Made by a program: the position numbers and the translations under genes. This document shows positions 17,086-39,055 of a stretch of 64,000 bases of DNA, in pieces. The notes beneath the pieces were generated by a model, which did not search any database, was not told the DNA's origin, and saw nothing but the letters and a program-made list of their open reading frames with translations. Positions within the stretch are counted from its first letter, which is position 1. Each line of letters opens with the position of its first letter. Source of the stretch: Sinotaia quadrata (taxonomy: Eukaryota; Mollusca; Gastropoda; Architaenioglossa; Viviparidae); the NCBI GenBank assembly GCA_028829895.1, contig CM054182.1, positions 59,806,379 through 59,870,378 on the forward strand. The letters are read 5' to 3'.

Positions 17086-17830
17086 TTTATTTATTCTGCT
17101 ATCACTTTGTGTTAAGGCATCTTGATTAAGTGGTGAAAGACATTACGTCATACACTTGCGTAATAGAGGCCATTCTAAAATCTGGAATGTAAAACCAAAT
17201 TTCTTTAGCTTGTGATTATAAAAATTGATAACGTTATTATGTTCACTCGATTATATGCACATTTGATCTTTTCATTTTCATTTGCTTCAGGAATGCAATA
17301 GCCATGTTTTTGTATGATGTATCATCATTGTTTCTGTCTTAAGTCTGAATCTCAAATCCTTAAGCAAGCTGCTTTCCAGTTTATATCGGAAAGTTCTGCA
17401 TATTAATACATTTACAGTTATATATACATACTTTCCGATAATGTTTGAGAATGTGTGGTTCTGTTGAGGTATAAAATTGTCTCTATGTATTTAGAAGTTA
17501 ATCTGACAACTGAATATTGATTTGAAAGAGAAAATTTGCATATATTAGAGAACCAATGAATAAAAATTATCGGACACCTGTTTGAGAATATTGCTAAATA
17601 CATTCTGAATTTAGCTTTCAAGCAATATTTTAAAAATTATCTTTGGTTTAATTTTCAAACGCATATAATAATCGAAAATGAATAATTCTTTTTCTTGCCA
17701 GTTGAATAATAACTTAATAAATTATTCAGCCCTCATGAAAAGATAATATTTTTACAATGACTTTATTTTAATCCAAAGGAATCACCAGTTGTAGTTCTAA
17801 ACTAATGACTAGAAAGAAAATAATTAATCA
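17086..17830. other. Orphan copy of the gene-family upstream region
   Basis: It matches the upstream flanks of gene B (15310-15970) and gene C (30590-31230), starting at the TATA-like TATTTATTCTGCTATCA, but is joined to a minisatellite instead of a first exon. It is read as the truncated remains of a further gene copy. The duplication breakpoint at 17141 lies inside it. Confidence 0.6.
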
Positions 17831-17887
17831 CTTTCCAGTGAAAAACTGCTCGCACTGTCCTTTGTACTAACACAGAACTGCCTGCGT

Positions 17888-18070
17888 TGTTCTTCTTATG
17901 ACACAGTACTGCTTGCCTTGTCCTTCTTATGACACAGTACTGCTTGCCTTGTCCTTCTTATGACACAGTATTGCTTGCCTTGTCCTTCTTATGACACAGT
18001 ACTGCTTGCCTTGTCCTTCTTATGACACAGTACTGCTTGCCTTGTCCTTCTTATGACACAGTACTACTTG
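17888..18070 (+). repeat. 31-bp minisatellite, copy 1 (about 6 units)
   Basis: Unit TTCTTATGACACAGTACTGC followed by TTGCCTTGTCC. Copy 2 has about 15 units at 43025-43490. Confidence 0.9.
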
Positions 18071-18530
18071 CAATGTTATTTTCAATGACACAATCCTGCT
18101 TGTTGTGTCCATTTTTGTGACACATTACTACTGTATGTCATATATTTTCTAGTGAAATAGTACTGCCTGTAATGTCATTTCTATTGACACAGTACTGCCT
18201 ATAATGACCTTTCTAGTGACACATCACTCGTTATATCGTCCATTGTTGTGACTGATTACTCTCTGTTCTGTACTTTCTAGATACATTGATTACGATTGTA
18301 CCTCACATTTATCTGACACGTTTCCCCCCCCCCCCCCTTTGTATATCAGGTATCTGTAGGCCCAAGTCTATTAGACATATCATGCAGATGTAAATATATT
18401 TTATCTCTGTGGTCTTGTAATATTAGCTTGCCAGAGTACAGCAAACAGTACCTGCATGTACACTGAGTTTTCCCATCGTACAAAGCGGTTCAGTACATTC
18501 GGCCAGCCAGACTTCTACACTTATTTCAGG

Positions 18531-18663
18531 ACTACGTAATGTTATCTTAAATTCTTTTACTTAGCTCTGTTGGTTATTGTGAAGGATATTTTATTTCAGG
18601 ACTACGTAATGTTATCTTAAATTCTTTTACTTAGCTCTGTTGGTTATTGTGAAGGATATTTTA
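18531..18663 (+). repeat. Direct duplication of about 64 bp (copy 1 only)
   Basis: The segment containing TTTCAGGACTACGTAATGTT and ending GAAGGATATTTTA occurs twice back to back. Copy 2 has one copy (about 43950-44020), so this arose after the large duplication or was lost in copy 2. Confidence 0.9.
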
Positions 18664-19116
18664 TCCTTATGTTTTTGTTTGCTTTCGTAAGTAACTATTT
18701 TATTTTTTTATAAAGGCTGATACATGTTTTAGCAGTAGATTCGCCGTTATTATTATCATCCATACAGACTAGTTCACGAAACCAACCGGATGTAATAGGC
18801 AGTATAGTAAATTTGAAATTTGGTTTTAATGACAGAAAAATTAAAATAAGATGCATCCACCTCCAGCCCAACCCAGTTTGAAATCCCAGACAATTTTTGG
18901 CTGATTATTTTGCTTTAAAAGAAATCCTTAGTGCATATGCACAAACAGTATAAGACAGAATCACCAAAAGAAAAGTGTAAAACATAAAAACAGTAGGTGA
19001 AGAAAGATGATAAAATTGTATTTTTAAATAGCTCTAGGCAAATGGTCAGTTATACGTTATGTAGTGTGTAAATTTGGACCTGACACAATAACCATTCAGC
19101 ATCGCGAGACATTTCG

Positions 19117-19335
19117 TAATTCCACTTCCTTACCACAATTCCACTTCCTTACCACAATTCCACTTCCTTACCACAATTCCACTTCCTTACCACAATTCCA
19201 CTTCCTTACCACAATTCCACTTCCTTACCACAATTCCACTTCCTTACCACAATTCCACTTCCTTACCACAATTCCACTTCCTTACCACAATTCCACTTCC
19301 TTACCACAATTCCACTTCCTTACCACAATTACACT
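19117..19335 (+). repeat. 19-bp minisatellite, copy 1 (about 11 units)
   Basis: Unit TTCCACTTCCTTACCACAA, nearly invariant. It creates a repetitive open frame that is not believed to be coding. Confidence 0.95.
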
Positions 19336-20090
19336 TGCAACTCTTAAACCCATTCCAAATAGGGATTTCCATCCGTTAACTTCTAGAGAAGTCTCAGAGG
19401 AGAATTATGTTTTGGAAAGGTTCTTTTCCTAACATTAAATTATAAGTTCCACTCTAAATGGTTCTCATTCATCAACGATAGTACTTAGTTTTGCATCATT
19501 GATCAACTTCAAAGTTCTTCCAACAGTATTAATTGTCAGTTAGGCTTACGTGTCCTTAAGTCAAGCCTTTGTTCATTCTAACATTCCCAACAAACAGTTA
19601 ATTCTAGCTTAAGGTCAGTGTTCCCTATCAGTCATAACAAACTAATCTTAGACAGCCGTCGTCACCTGGCTAACCCATTTCCTGAATGCATTATGACATA
19701 TTGCTTTATGACGTATTGCTTTATGACATATTGCTTTATGACGTATTCTGTCCATTGGGACCCGTTATTCTACGTCCAAACAACACGCATGCTTGTTCAG
19801 TGATTAGATACAAAATTGACACATTTTAAATTCTGTTATAAGCAGTTAGCATATAATGTATAATGATTAATATTTACAGATTAAAACATTCTGCTCATCT
19901 ATTTAACTATCCATCCAGCTGTAGGATTGCTGACGTCTAATGTCTTTCTTACTCAGTATCCAATTTTGTTAATTTTTTAAAACAGTCATTTCAAATATAC
20001 TTGTCCATTGTTTTGAATATGGCATTCTTTTTCTCTAAAAGCCAAACCAATCCAAGACATTTATCCTAATGTACAAATTATATTTATGTA

Positions 20091-20425
20091 ATAAACTGTT
20101 TTTATTGCTGCTAAGTCTGAGGTACTATGAAGTAGCTAAAACATTTACTTACTACAGTATTCTTTTGAATTTCATTTGTAAATTGCGAAAACTGTTTTTA
20201 TTGCTGCTATGTCTGAGGTACTATGAGGGAGCTAAAACATTTACTTACTACAGTATTCTTTTGAATTTCATTTCTAAATTGCGAAAACTGTTTTTATTGC
20301 TGCTCTGAGGTACTATGAGGTAGCTAAAACATTTACTTACTACAGTATTCTTTTGAATTTCATTTGTAATTGCGAAAACTGTTTTTATTGCTGCTAAGTC
20401 TGAGGTACTATGAGGTAGTCGAAAC
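20091..20425 (+). repeat. 95-bp tandem repeat, copy 1 (about 4 units)
   Basis: Unit includes AACTGTTTTTATTGCTGCTA and TACTACAGTATTCTTTTGAA. Duplicate at 45395-45730. It is followed at 20440-20650 by about three units of a repeat of roughly 70 bp containing TACAGGCCTGTTCTTGTA. Confidence 0.9.
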
Positions 20426-21500
20426 ACTTCCTTTACTTTGTTGTCTTGGTACAGGCCTGTTCTTGTATTTATTAACTCTTGGTTTGTAGAATTATTTGTG
20501 CCAGTTATTTGTTTTCTTGGTACAGGCCTGTTCTTGTACGAATTAACTCTTGGTTTGTAGAATTATTTGTGCCAGTTATTTGTTTTATTGTTACAGGCCT
20601 GTTCTTGTATTTATTAACTCTTGGTTTGTGGAATTATTTGTGCCAGTTATTTCCAATCTTGATATTTAGTTTCTAGGTGTTATTGAGAGGAAATTTTGCA
20701 AAAGAATAGTTTTTTCCATGCATCATATTTTGTTAAAGATTTATCGGTTTTATGTATTTTTTCCTTGGTGTTTGTAGTGACTGGAAAATATCTTATGTAG
20801 ATATATTTATGTTCCTAACTGTCCTTCTATTAATAGTTTGATTGTTAATATTATATTTTCACGTTTCCGTTGGTTTGAAATAATACCCAATGATTTCTTC
20901 TAGTTTGACCATATCTAACGGTTTAGGACACCATTCTGCTAATTACATGTTTCTTTCGACACTCCAAAATGTAATTTGTAATGTTGAGGTCGTAGAGAAT
21001 TCTATTGTCTAATCACTTGAATTTGGAGTGGCAAGAAGTCTGGTCATCAAAGGTGGACATTAGCTTATTAGGAATAAACGGGTTTTTCTTGTTTTACCTG
21101 AATCTCCTGGTTTTATGATTATAAGATTATAAACCACTATGACCGTGGTAGATGCGAGAAGTATCTACTGTAGTGTAGAAGTGTAAGGAGTACACTGCAC
21201 TCCTTTGATGTATGGTGGCAAGGTTTGCTGACTACATCGAGCAATTTCTGGTACAAGGAAATTACTGGAAATTGCTACAATTGTTGTTCTGCATGAGGGA
21301 TATAATATGGCGTTAACGCCAGATGGCCTCCAGAGAACAGTATCCTACAAAGTGAGAAGGGAAAACTTTGAATTGACAGTAATAACGTGAACAATAAACT
21401 TGTGACTTTGTTACGAAATGCGCAGAATAGGACTATTGTGGGTTCCCTTAGACAAGGTTACGTAGAGTATTACCGATTATCTCTACTAACGTTTGATTTT

Positions 21501-30320
<8,820 letters not shown>

Positions 30321-30329
30321 GTTCGGTTA

Positions 30330-30597
30330 GCTAGAAAGGGAGATAATACAAGTGAACGGTGAACAATATATACATAATTAGTCACTAGATACACGTAATG
30401 AAACGAACAAATAAACAAACAAAAATACCCCCACCCAACCCTCACCAAAATCTTACTGTTCAAAGATTCCTTTCAGGTTTCTTAGATGTTCAGTTAACCA
30501 ACTTATACCAGTTTAAGAAGCAATGCTGAACTTTTGTTTTAGAATAACAGTGCAGTCTTAGTAAGGAGTGTAACACTGATGTAGCCAGTATTTATTA
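30330..30597 (-). promoter_or_regulatory. Predicted promoter and 5' non-coding exon of gene C
   Basis: An acceptor (CTCCCTTTCTAG; exon resumes at 30330) lies 10 bases upstream of the ATG. A donor, GTAAGATTTT, is at 30456-30447, so the non-coding exon ends at 30457. A TATA-like ATAATAAATACTGG lies at about 30600-30587 and aligns with the corresponding element of gene B. This block is absent upstream of gene D because of a deletion in copy 2. Confidence 0.4.
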
Positions 30598-31613
30598 TGC
30601 AATCACTTTGTGTTAATGCATCTTGATTAGTTTGTTTTGTTTTAGCTAATGATTATAAGTGACAATAAGTCCAATACATTATAAGCACATTTGATCTTTT
30701 CAGTTTTCTTTGCTTCACGAATGGAATATAACAATTTATTTTGTATGATGTATGGTCTTTGTTTCTACTGTTAGATGTCTGAATCTCAAATCCATAAACT
30801 GCTTTTAGGTTACATCAGAGAGTATGTGTTTGTAATTGTAAATGTATTTATATGCATACGTTTGTGAGTATGTGGTTCTGTTGAGGTATAAAATTGTATT
30901 GTTTCTTTGCATTTTAAAATCTATTCTGTCAACTGAAAATCGGATTTCAAAGAGAGAAAATTGTATATATTAGAGCACTGATAGTTAAAGGCTATCGGGC
31001 ATCTCTTTCAGAATATTGCTAAATAAATTCAAAAATTAGCTTTCGATTAATATTTTTAAATTATATTTGGTTTTACTTTTAATACGCATATAATTATCGA
31101 TAAAGAATAATTCCTTTTCCGCTAATCAAATAATAGCAATAAATTATCCCGCACTGCTGAAATGATAACAATTTTATTTTAATTTTATTTTAATCGAAAG
31201 GAATCACCAGTGGTAGATCTGCACTGATGCCTAGAAATGAAAATAACCAATCGCCTAGGTTATTATGTAGCATATTTGACGAAGACAACTGAGTATGATT
31301 TTACAGTTTGAAGGGTAATGGAGATCAGTAGAAAGTGGTAAAGATGTAGTTTTAGATTTCAGTACTTTTCTTCTGTTAACAGTGCTCTAGTTCACTTTAA
31401 TTTTCTCCTTTCCTCACAGGAGTCGTAGTTGACTTTATTTTTGATGTTCTCAGTCGTGTTTTAATCCTGTGAACATTTCCTGTTCTCCCTTAGTTTGAGG
31501 AGATCGTTCTGTTTAGTGTTGAGCATGTAGGAGTGTTAGTTTCGTGCAGTTCTATTGTTACATTTTTATAAAAATGTTTCCGCCTAAATTGTTTTAGAAA
31601 AGGTATAGTGTGT

Positions 31614-31850
31614 TTGTTTCTATAATGAAAGTGATGAGAGTTTTAGGGATTAAATTTTCTGTTTGTGTAATGAAAGTGATGAGAGTTTTAGGGATTAAAT
31701 TTTCTGTTTGTGTAATGAAAGTGATGAGAGTTTTAGGGATTAAATTTTCTGTTTGTGTAATGAAAGTGATGAGAGTTTTAGGGATTAAATTTTCTGTTTG
31801 TGTAATGAAAGTGATGAGAGTTTTAGGGATTACATTTTCTGTTTGTGCTT
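31614..31850 (+). repeat. 45-bp minisatellite, 5 units
   Basis: Unit TGTAATGAAAGTGATGAGAG then TTTTAGGGATTAAATTTTCTGTTTG. Being a multiple of three it keeps a 15-residue repeating frame open, which I do not regard as coding. Confidence 0.95.
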
Positions 31851-32407
31851 GTGGATAAAGACTTATATGCTGAAACTGGTACAGGCCAATTTATATTACT
31901 ATATCAAGACTTATAAGTTTGCTGCCACTGGTACAGACCAATTTATAGTAGTATATCAAGACTTATAAGTTTGCTGCCACTGGTACAGACCAATTTATAG
32001 TAGTATAGAAAGCACAGGAAAGGGAAATTATTGTCACGTTCTCTCAAACGGATTACGTGCGAACACAAAGGGTTAGCGGTATGTAAACGGATTACGTGCG
32101 AACACAAAGGGTTAGCGGTATGTAAAACTTTCAACCGCGACCGGCTGCCACAAGGCTCAATGCATAATAAAGTAAGCGAGCAGCAATTACCATACAATTA
32201 CATTATTTGCAGATCATCTGCAGTTTTTGTGTAGCGATGAGAGTGCTTTTCTAAAAGGTTAATTGTACATAAAAGTTAAACATTTTTTATGATAGCCACT
32301 GACGGTACAATTAATTGCACTTAATACAAGTAATGTTCTTCTGAAAAGGAATTCTGGAATACTGATATTTCTTAATTAACATCTGAGGTCGTCCAAAAAA
32401 GCCGTGT

Positions 32408-32408
<1 letters not shown>

Positions 32409-32489
<81 letters not shown>

Positions 32490-32493
32490 TGTA
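32409..32493. repeat. (GT)n microsatellite
   Basis: About 42 GT units with one GTAT interruption near the end. Confidence 0.97.
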
Positions 32494-32639
32494 AGTTCAT
32501 AATGTTGGTTGGTTGCTTGGTTTAAGAGTTGATATGTGCGAGGTACTGTCATAAAAATTATTATATATGAATCATCCCGCGAGTCATGTAGAGAAAATTG
32601 TCCAGACGAATCTCAGTGTAAAGTTAAGGTAGAAATACT

Positions 32640-32825
<186 letters not shown>

Positions 32826-33741
32826 AATTTGGATGATTAATTCAAGCATCTCTTTAGTTGTTGCTAAAGTTTCACTTAGGGTTGAAAGTCTGTTATTGCT
32901 TTCAGCACCATTTGTATTCTCAATATCAAAATTATTATGACCACTACCACGACTTCTTGAACATTGTCTTCATAATTAACCATCACTAATAAGTAAACTA
33001 ATCAAATTTCTCATTAAAGAATAAAATTTTTTACGATTATAGATCTAATAATTTTATATACCTACCAGAAAGTGACGATGTTGTCAGTATGGGTTTTGGC
33101 TTCAATATGTAGCTGCAGCGCCAACGGACAAGTCTTGAACAATCGGTGGCACTACTGCCTGCTGCAGGCTTTTTATAACATAGCAAAAAGTTAAGTGTGA
33201 GCAAATTTTATTAATTGCTTGCATCTCATTTCTTACACCAAGCATTTCTTGAATGTCAGAAGTACAATTACAGAATAAATGAGATGTTGTTTGGAAAAAA
33301 TAAATCAGGATAATAGCGCAACGTATTATTCAATAATAATAACACCACAACCATAATACACGTGTGTAACAATATTACAACAGTTATTCAGCAATAATAT
33401 GGTACTGTATGGAAGCAATTTAGTAATAAATCAGTTTATTATATCTTCATTTCAGACACAAATCAAAGTAAAATATCAAATTGAATTAAATCAACTAAGA
33501 AGTACAAATATCCTTGCGTTAAGAATGAAGGATGGAACATTTTCGAATTAAAATAAGGCAAAGCTATAAATAGGAAATTAAGTAAGAACTAAAAGAAGAA
33601 AGAAGGCCCACAGTAAGAAAACTTAAGAAAGAGAAAAATGCAACCAAATAAATGAAAAAGTTATCAAGCTCAGTAATCACATTTCTTCTATAGCAAATCA
33701 TTTCACAAATTTACTTCACGTTACTAATGTAATGCGACACC

Positions 33742-33742
<1 letters not shown>

Positions 33743-33813
<71 letters not shown>

Positions 33814-33905
33814 TCATTCTTTGTTTGTTTGTTTGTTTGTTTGTTTGTTTGCTTGTTTGTTTGTTTCTTTGTTTTCTTTCTTTCTTTCTTTCTTTGTTTC
33901 TTTCG
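33743..33905. repeat. (TTTC)n(TTTG)n(TTTC)n microsatellite
   Basis: Compound tetranucleotide array. All open frames read on both strands across it are low-complexity artefacts. Confidence 0.97.
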
Positions 33906-34724
33906 TTGTTTCTTTTTTTGTTTCTTATTTTCTTTCTTACACACACACGCACTCAGACACACGCAAACACACACGCACACACACTATCTGCAACCACTCC
34001 CTCTCACTGCCAGTGACCTTCAGTGTTGATGCTTGTTCTTTTTTGATCACTTAAAACTGTACTTCTATGGCACCGTGCAGAACAGCGTGATTATCTCCTA
34101 ATAATTACAAGCTTACTGTGCAACATTTGTGGAGTAGTTTAATCGGAAGAAAAGCATCATTTCCAACAGAGCAGTGTGCAAATGGAGTGGGTCTTGGCGT
34201 ACGAGACCTTCATCCGTGAAGGGGAGTGAATCATGACAGAGAAGTAGTCACATCACGCGATTCATGACGTCATGTTAGAGAGCAAACGCAGACAGAAAGC
34301 TGGAGAACGAGCTTAGAGTGATAAAATCTTGCGAAACATTTCGAGGAGAAAAATTCTCCCCCATGATTTATTTCAACGATGCATTATATTTATAAATACA
34401 ATATTTTGAATCCGCATTATTATATTTTCAATAAATCTGGAGAGAACCTCTGGTGAAGTGAATTAGGTTACTGTGATAATCAGTGATTCACATTTTTGTG
34501 ACAATCACTCTGTCCTCTGCCGCAGTCATTCAGGCTATGGTCGCAAATCACTTAAGCATCTTTCACAATTATTTAGGTCCTTGTTGCAATTATTGAAGCC
34601 ACTGACACCAGTCGTACAGGCCCCTATCACAATCATTCAGGCCCCTGTCAAACTTATTTAGACTCAAGTCAGGAAGGCACAAAGTTATAACATTTGAGCT
34701 AAACGAATGACGTAATGAATGCAT

Positions 34725-34945
34725 ATGAATCTAAGAGAGTTTTTAACGATCTCCAAACCAGCTAATGTACGCAAATTATCAGTTCGTAAATCTGTGATCT
34801 AGACTACAAAGATGCATTTTTAATTTAGTCGAATGATGATTTGAGCAACCAGTCTGTTTAGGTTAAACGAGAGGGAATTAATTTAAATAGTAAATTAGAG
34901 TTTCCATAATTTCCTAAGCAGGGTCTCTAAATAAATACTGGAAAC
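34725..34945 (+). repeat. Diverged direct copy of the palindrome unit
   Basis: It shares with 35061-35248 the order of motifs CAGCT..GTACGCAAATT, CAGT..GTAAATCTGTG and CAACCAGTCTGTTTAGG, ending at GCAGGGTCT..AAATAAATACTGG. It is about 80% similar by eye, older than the palindrome itself. Confidence 0.75.
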
Positions 34946-35060
34946 GTAAACTTATTAAATCTTATTTTTAATTGTTAATCCTCTTTGTAGTACATTTTTA
35001 TGCATGATAGACCTATAGATTTCTTGGTTTTGGATGGGGGCGAATGAGCTGAATGACATA

Positions 35061-35469
35061 ACGTATTCATATTAATTTAGAGGAATTTAACGACTCCAAA
35101 GCCAGCTTTGTACGCAAATTGTCAGTTTGTAAATCTGTTGTCTACACTACAAGACACATTTTTAAAGTTAGTCAAATGATAATTTGGGCAGCCAGTCTGT
35201 TTAGGATAGAGAGAAGGAATTAATTTAATCTATCATATTTTAAAGTCCAGTATTTATTTATAGACCCTGCCTAGGATTTTAAGGACTTTAAAATATGATA
35301 GATTAAATTAATTCCTTCCCTCTATCCTAAACAGACTGGCTGCCCAAATTATCATTTGACTAACTTTAAAATGTGTCTTGTAGTGCAGACAACAGATTTA
35401 CAAACTGACAATTTGCGTACAAAGCTGGCTTTGGAGTCGTTAAATTCCTCTAAATTAATGTGCATACGT
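35061..35469. repeat. Large palindrome: arms of about 187 bp, 34-bp spacer
   Basis: Left arm 35061-35248 (containing AGGAATTTAACGACTCC and TATCATATTTTAAAGTCC) is nearly the perfect reverse complement of right arm 35283-35469. The spacer is 35249-35282. A diverged direct copy of the same unit lies at about 34725-34945 and also matches the spacer in inverted form, so the right side is a full-length inverted copy and the left arm a shortened direct copy. Confidence 0.9.
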
Positions 35470-36892
35470 GTGTATGTGTAAGTGTATGTGTGTGCCTGTG
35501 TCTGTGTCCAATGTTATGAAATTAAGAATTAAGTGAAATGTGAATTTTCATGTTGTATATCAATACCTTTCGTCCCTAGGCCCATAGGGATACACCCAGG
35601 AGGTCTGTTCTTTTTACTTTAATCTGTGTCCTGTAGTGATACCCCTGCCTCCCTACCCTAGTAAAGGGATTCCCAAACGTCCGAAGACTAGCCACCTAGT
35701 AATGAAAGTAATGATTTGAAGGACCACCTAAATATCAAAACTTAAAGTAATACGGACACAAATATAAACAAAATCACCCACTTACAGCTATATTAACCTC
35801 AAAATCCAAGAGCTGGAAGCAATACGTACTTAGAAAATAAAATAAGAGAATCAAACAAATAGTACTGTCAACATCTACCTCCGATAGAACAAGCATTCTA
35901 GAGTAGATAATGACCACTCCTGCCTCCCAAACACCATCAAAAATTGCCTTACCCCCACCTCCAGTGCAAAATCGGCCTCGGCCAGTAACGCTCTCCATAA
36001 ATTAAGAAGAAACAACTCTGGTTAAGATAAATTATATATTTCATTGCTCAAGTCTACAGTAGTTATATTTATTTCAGTTATATTAACTATTTCATCTCTA
36101 GTTTAATTTTTCTTTTATTAACTGTTTCATAACCTTGTAAGAGCAGTTATATTAATTAACATTTACTTTTTCGGTCCGTTGAATGTTTAAAGTTTAGAGG
36201 AGGTATTACATTTCGGGTATTCTAAATAATTAAATTTAATGATCTCGTGACTTTGGCGAGTAGTTCCGTATGGTTTTTGAATGACATCCTCAGATTATCT
36301 CGCCACTATATAACAGAAAGAAGACAGCTCGAATGTAACAATATTAATTTGACGTAAAATGAGGATGACAAAGAATTAAACAGAAAATGAATGAAAATTA
36401 ATAAATATATTTACATAATAAAAAATAACACTTAATTAGTGATACAAAAATTCACCATTCTGAAAAATGAAAAAACTATATATTAGAATAAAACATTCAT
36501 TACAGCTTTATTCGTTCATACTATCAAGAATATATTCATGTCCTGTTTCTTTCAAAGGGTTTACATAATTCAGTTTGACTTTCATAAACATGCAATATTT
36601 TTATTGGACTAACTCTTTTAGATGTCCTTCAGTGTTTGGTTTCAATAGAAAATGACTAGCATTTAGTATTGGATTTCTGACGTTTTCTCGCATCCCGATT
36701 TCCCTTTTATCCTTACAAGTTAAATATCGATACTCGCCTTTATTCATACTGTTTGTGCATGTGTACGTTCTATGCCCTAGGTTTTAATAGTGGTGGCTAT
36801 TACTACAATTAATTGAATGGGTTGTTAAAGGTTTTAGGATATTTTATACTCATGCTATTTAATTATTGTTACATACCCTGAACGTTAGTCAT

Positions 36893-37040
36893 ACTACGTA
36901 ACAGAAACACAATTAAACAGAGCGGTACAACTACGTAACAGAAACACAATTAAACAGAGCGGTACAACTACGTAACAGAAACACAATTAAACAGAGCGGT
37001 ACAACTACGTAACAGAAACACAATTAAACAGAGCAATACA
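36893..37040 (+). repeat. 37-bp minisatellite, copy 1 (4 units)
   Basis: Unit CTACGTAACAGAAACACAAT then TAAACAGAGCGGTACAA. Copy 2 has 7 units at 58238-58495. Confidence 0.95.
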
Positions 37041-38189
37041 TTTAAAGGCAATGCTGCCAGTCTTGCTGAGCAAATTCAATGGGAGGACAATTCACAGAAA
37101 CATTTAAACTATTGGTGCAAAGAAATAATCTCAGCATGAGTGCAATTTATAAAGAGCCTAATAATTAATCTGTACTTTAGCATGGTTATTTTTTGTTAGC
37201 AGAATTCATGAAAAGTAAGACCACTAAAACACAATGCAGTGTTGACATTTGTGTAGTTTGCTCGCATCACATGGTACATGTGGAAGCCGTGTTTGCTCTC
37301 AAACAGATCATGTAATCACTTGCTAAGTCACTTGACCTCTGGCAATCGTGTGACATGCAGGACAACACAATTATGTTGTTATTTTTTGTCAACTAAACAA
37401 ACTCTGGCCAGGGCAAATCTTTACTTAGTTAGAACATGCACCCAACCTCTGCCTTCGCCTTATTACTACTGATAACATTTAGTTCCCAAAATTTGTTTAA
37501 AGTATTATAGACATGAATCACGTGTGTATATGATGTACAAACACTAGTGATAGAGAATAGTTTAGCAAGACCTAATGACATACAAAATGCACAAACAAAC
37601 AAATACTTGTGGATAGTTCATTATATTGTCAGGTCTGAAGACAACATGAACAAAGTACATCACAAGATAGGAGGAGTCACATAGTTTCATGAAAAGGGTC
37701 AACGTGACCTCTGTGGAGATCTGTCTCTCTTTCCTTACTGTGGTAAATGATGTCACGACCTCATGACTGGTCTTTGGGCTCATAAACAGCTGTGCTGGCT
37801 GTCTTACAGCGCCCTCATATCAGCCAAGTGAGAGAGACGAGTGGTGTCTCTTGAGCATTATTAATAAAATAAAATAAGATTCTCATCACTTGTAATTAGT
37901 TATGGATGATTGACTAATTAATAATAATAATAATCAACAGTAACTAGGTGGTTTTGGCATAACAAAATATAACCAATATAATCTCCACATATCAATAAGG
38001 GAAACTATGGTAATACTTGTATCAATAAAATATGCAATCAAAAGTCAAAAGGTTAGTAAAAAAAAAATTTCAAAAGAGATAAAGGATAGATAAAATAAGA
38101 CTGTTCTAGAGAGTTATAAAAATAAATGAGTGAGACAAGACTGCTTTGTAAATGTCTATTCCATTAGACAAATGAATCTCTTTCTGGCT

Positions 38190-38398
38190 CTGTTGTAGTC
38201 TAGGTCTCTAGGATTTCCCATTAAGTTTAGCTCTGTTGTAGTCTAGGTCTCTAGGATTTCCCATTAAGTTTAGCTCTGTTGTAGTCTAGGTCTCTAGGAT
38301 TTCCCATTACGTTTAGCTCTGTTGTAGTCTAGGATTTCCCATTACGTTTAGCTCTGTTGTAGTCTAGGTCTCTAGGATTTCCCATTAAGTTCTAGGCT
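38190..38398 (+). repeat. 44-bp minisatellite, copy 1 (5 units)
   Basis: Unit GCTCTGTTGTAGTCTAGGTC then TCTAGGATTTCCCATTAAGTTTA; one unit lacks GTCTCTAG. Copy 2 has 4 units at 59744-59920. Confidence 0.93.
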
Positions 38399-39055
38399 CA
38401 ACAAATGTTTTAACAATTGTTTTCCACATTTACTAATTTCAACACAATGATAATTAGTTTAACAATTTTGAACAAATTTCAACTAATCCCGGACAAAGCC
38501 GACGCACTTCATGTGTTGCCAATGCCATCTAGTTAATGGTTATTATTATTATTATTATTATTATTGGCGTGGTTGAAAGTCCGGTCATGAAAGGTAACCA
38601 TTAGTTCATTGATAAGTTAACCGACTGAAAGAGAATGGACATGGAAATATTTCGTGCACGTTGCTATTGATATACAATACTTGCATTTACATAGAGATGT
38701 ATTATGTGATTAATGAATAATAGCCACTAAATACAATTAAGGAGAATACTGTTATTTTGCTTACAGTTAGGAAGATGCGTTTTAATGGTAATTTTCCGTT
38801 GTATAAAACTGGGGGAATAAAAACATATTGCATTAAAAACCTGAATGTATGATAGAAAAAGATTCAAAATCTCATTAATAAAATATTTTAATTATACATT
38901 ACGAATTTGAAAGTAAAGGAATATGATTTTAGATTAAATTGTTTCAATGATAAAGAAAGTGACATCTAAAATAAATATAATGATTTTTTTTTTCGCAATT
39001 GATTTGCATGTGGCACCAGTGAAGACAGATTATTATTTTGTCTAGACTCTTAGAG

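Noticed and set aside
30360..30378. TATATA sequences about 50 bases upstream of the ATG in genes B, C and D as core promoters
   Set aside because: A good acceptor lies between them and the ATG in each gene, and a donor plus TATA-like element lies further upstream in B and C, so these fall inside the 5' UTR intron.
31610..31858. 82-codon frame with a 15-residue repeat
   Set aside because: The frame stays open only because the minisatellite unit is 45 bp. No splice context, no partner exon and simple composition.
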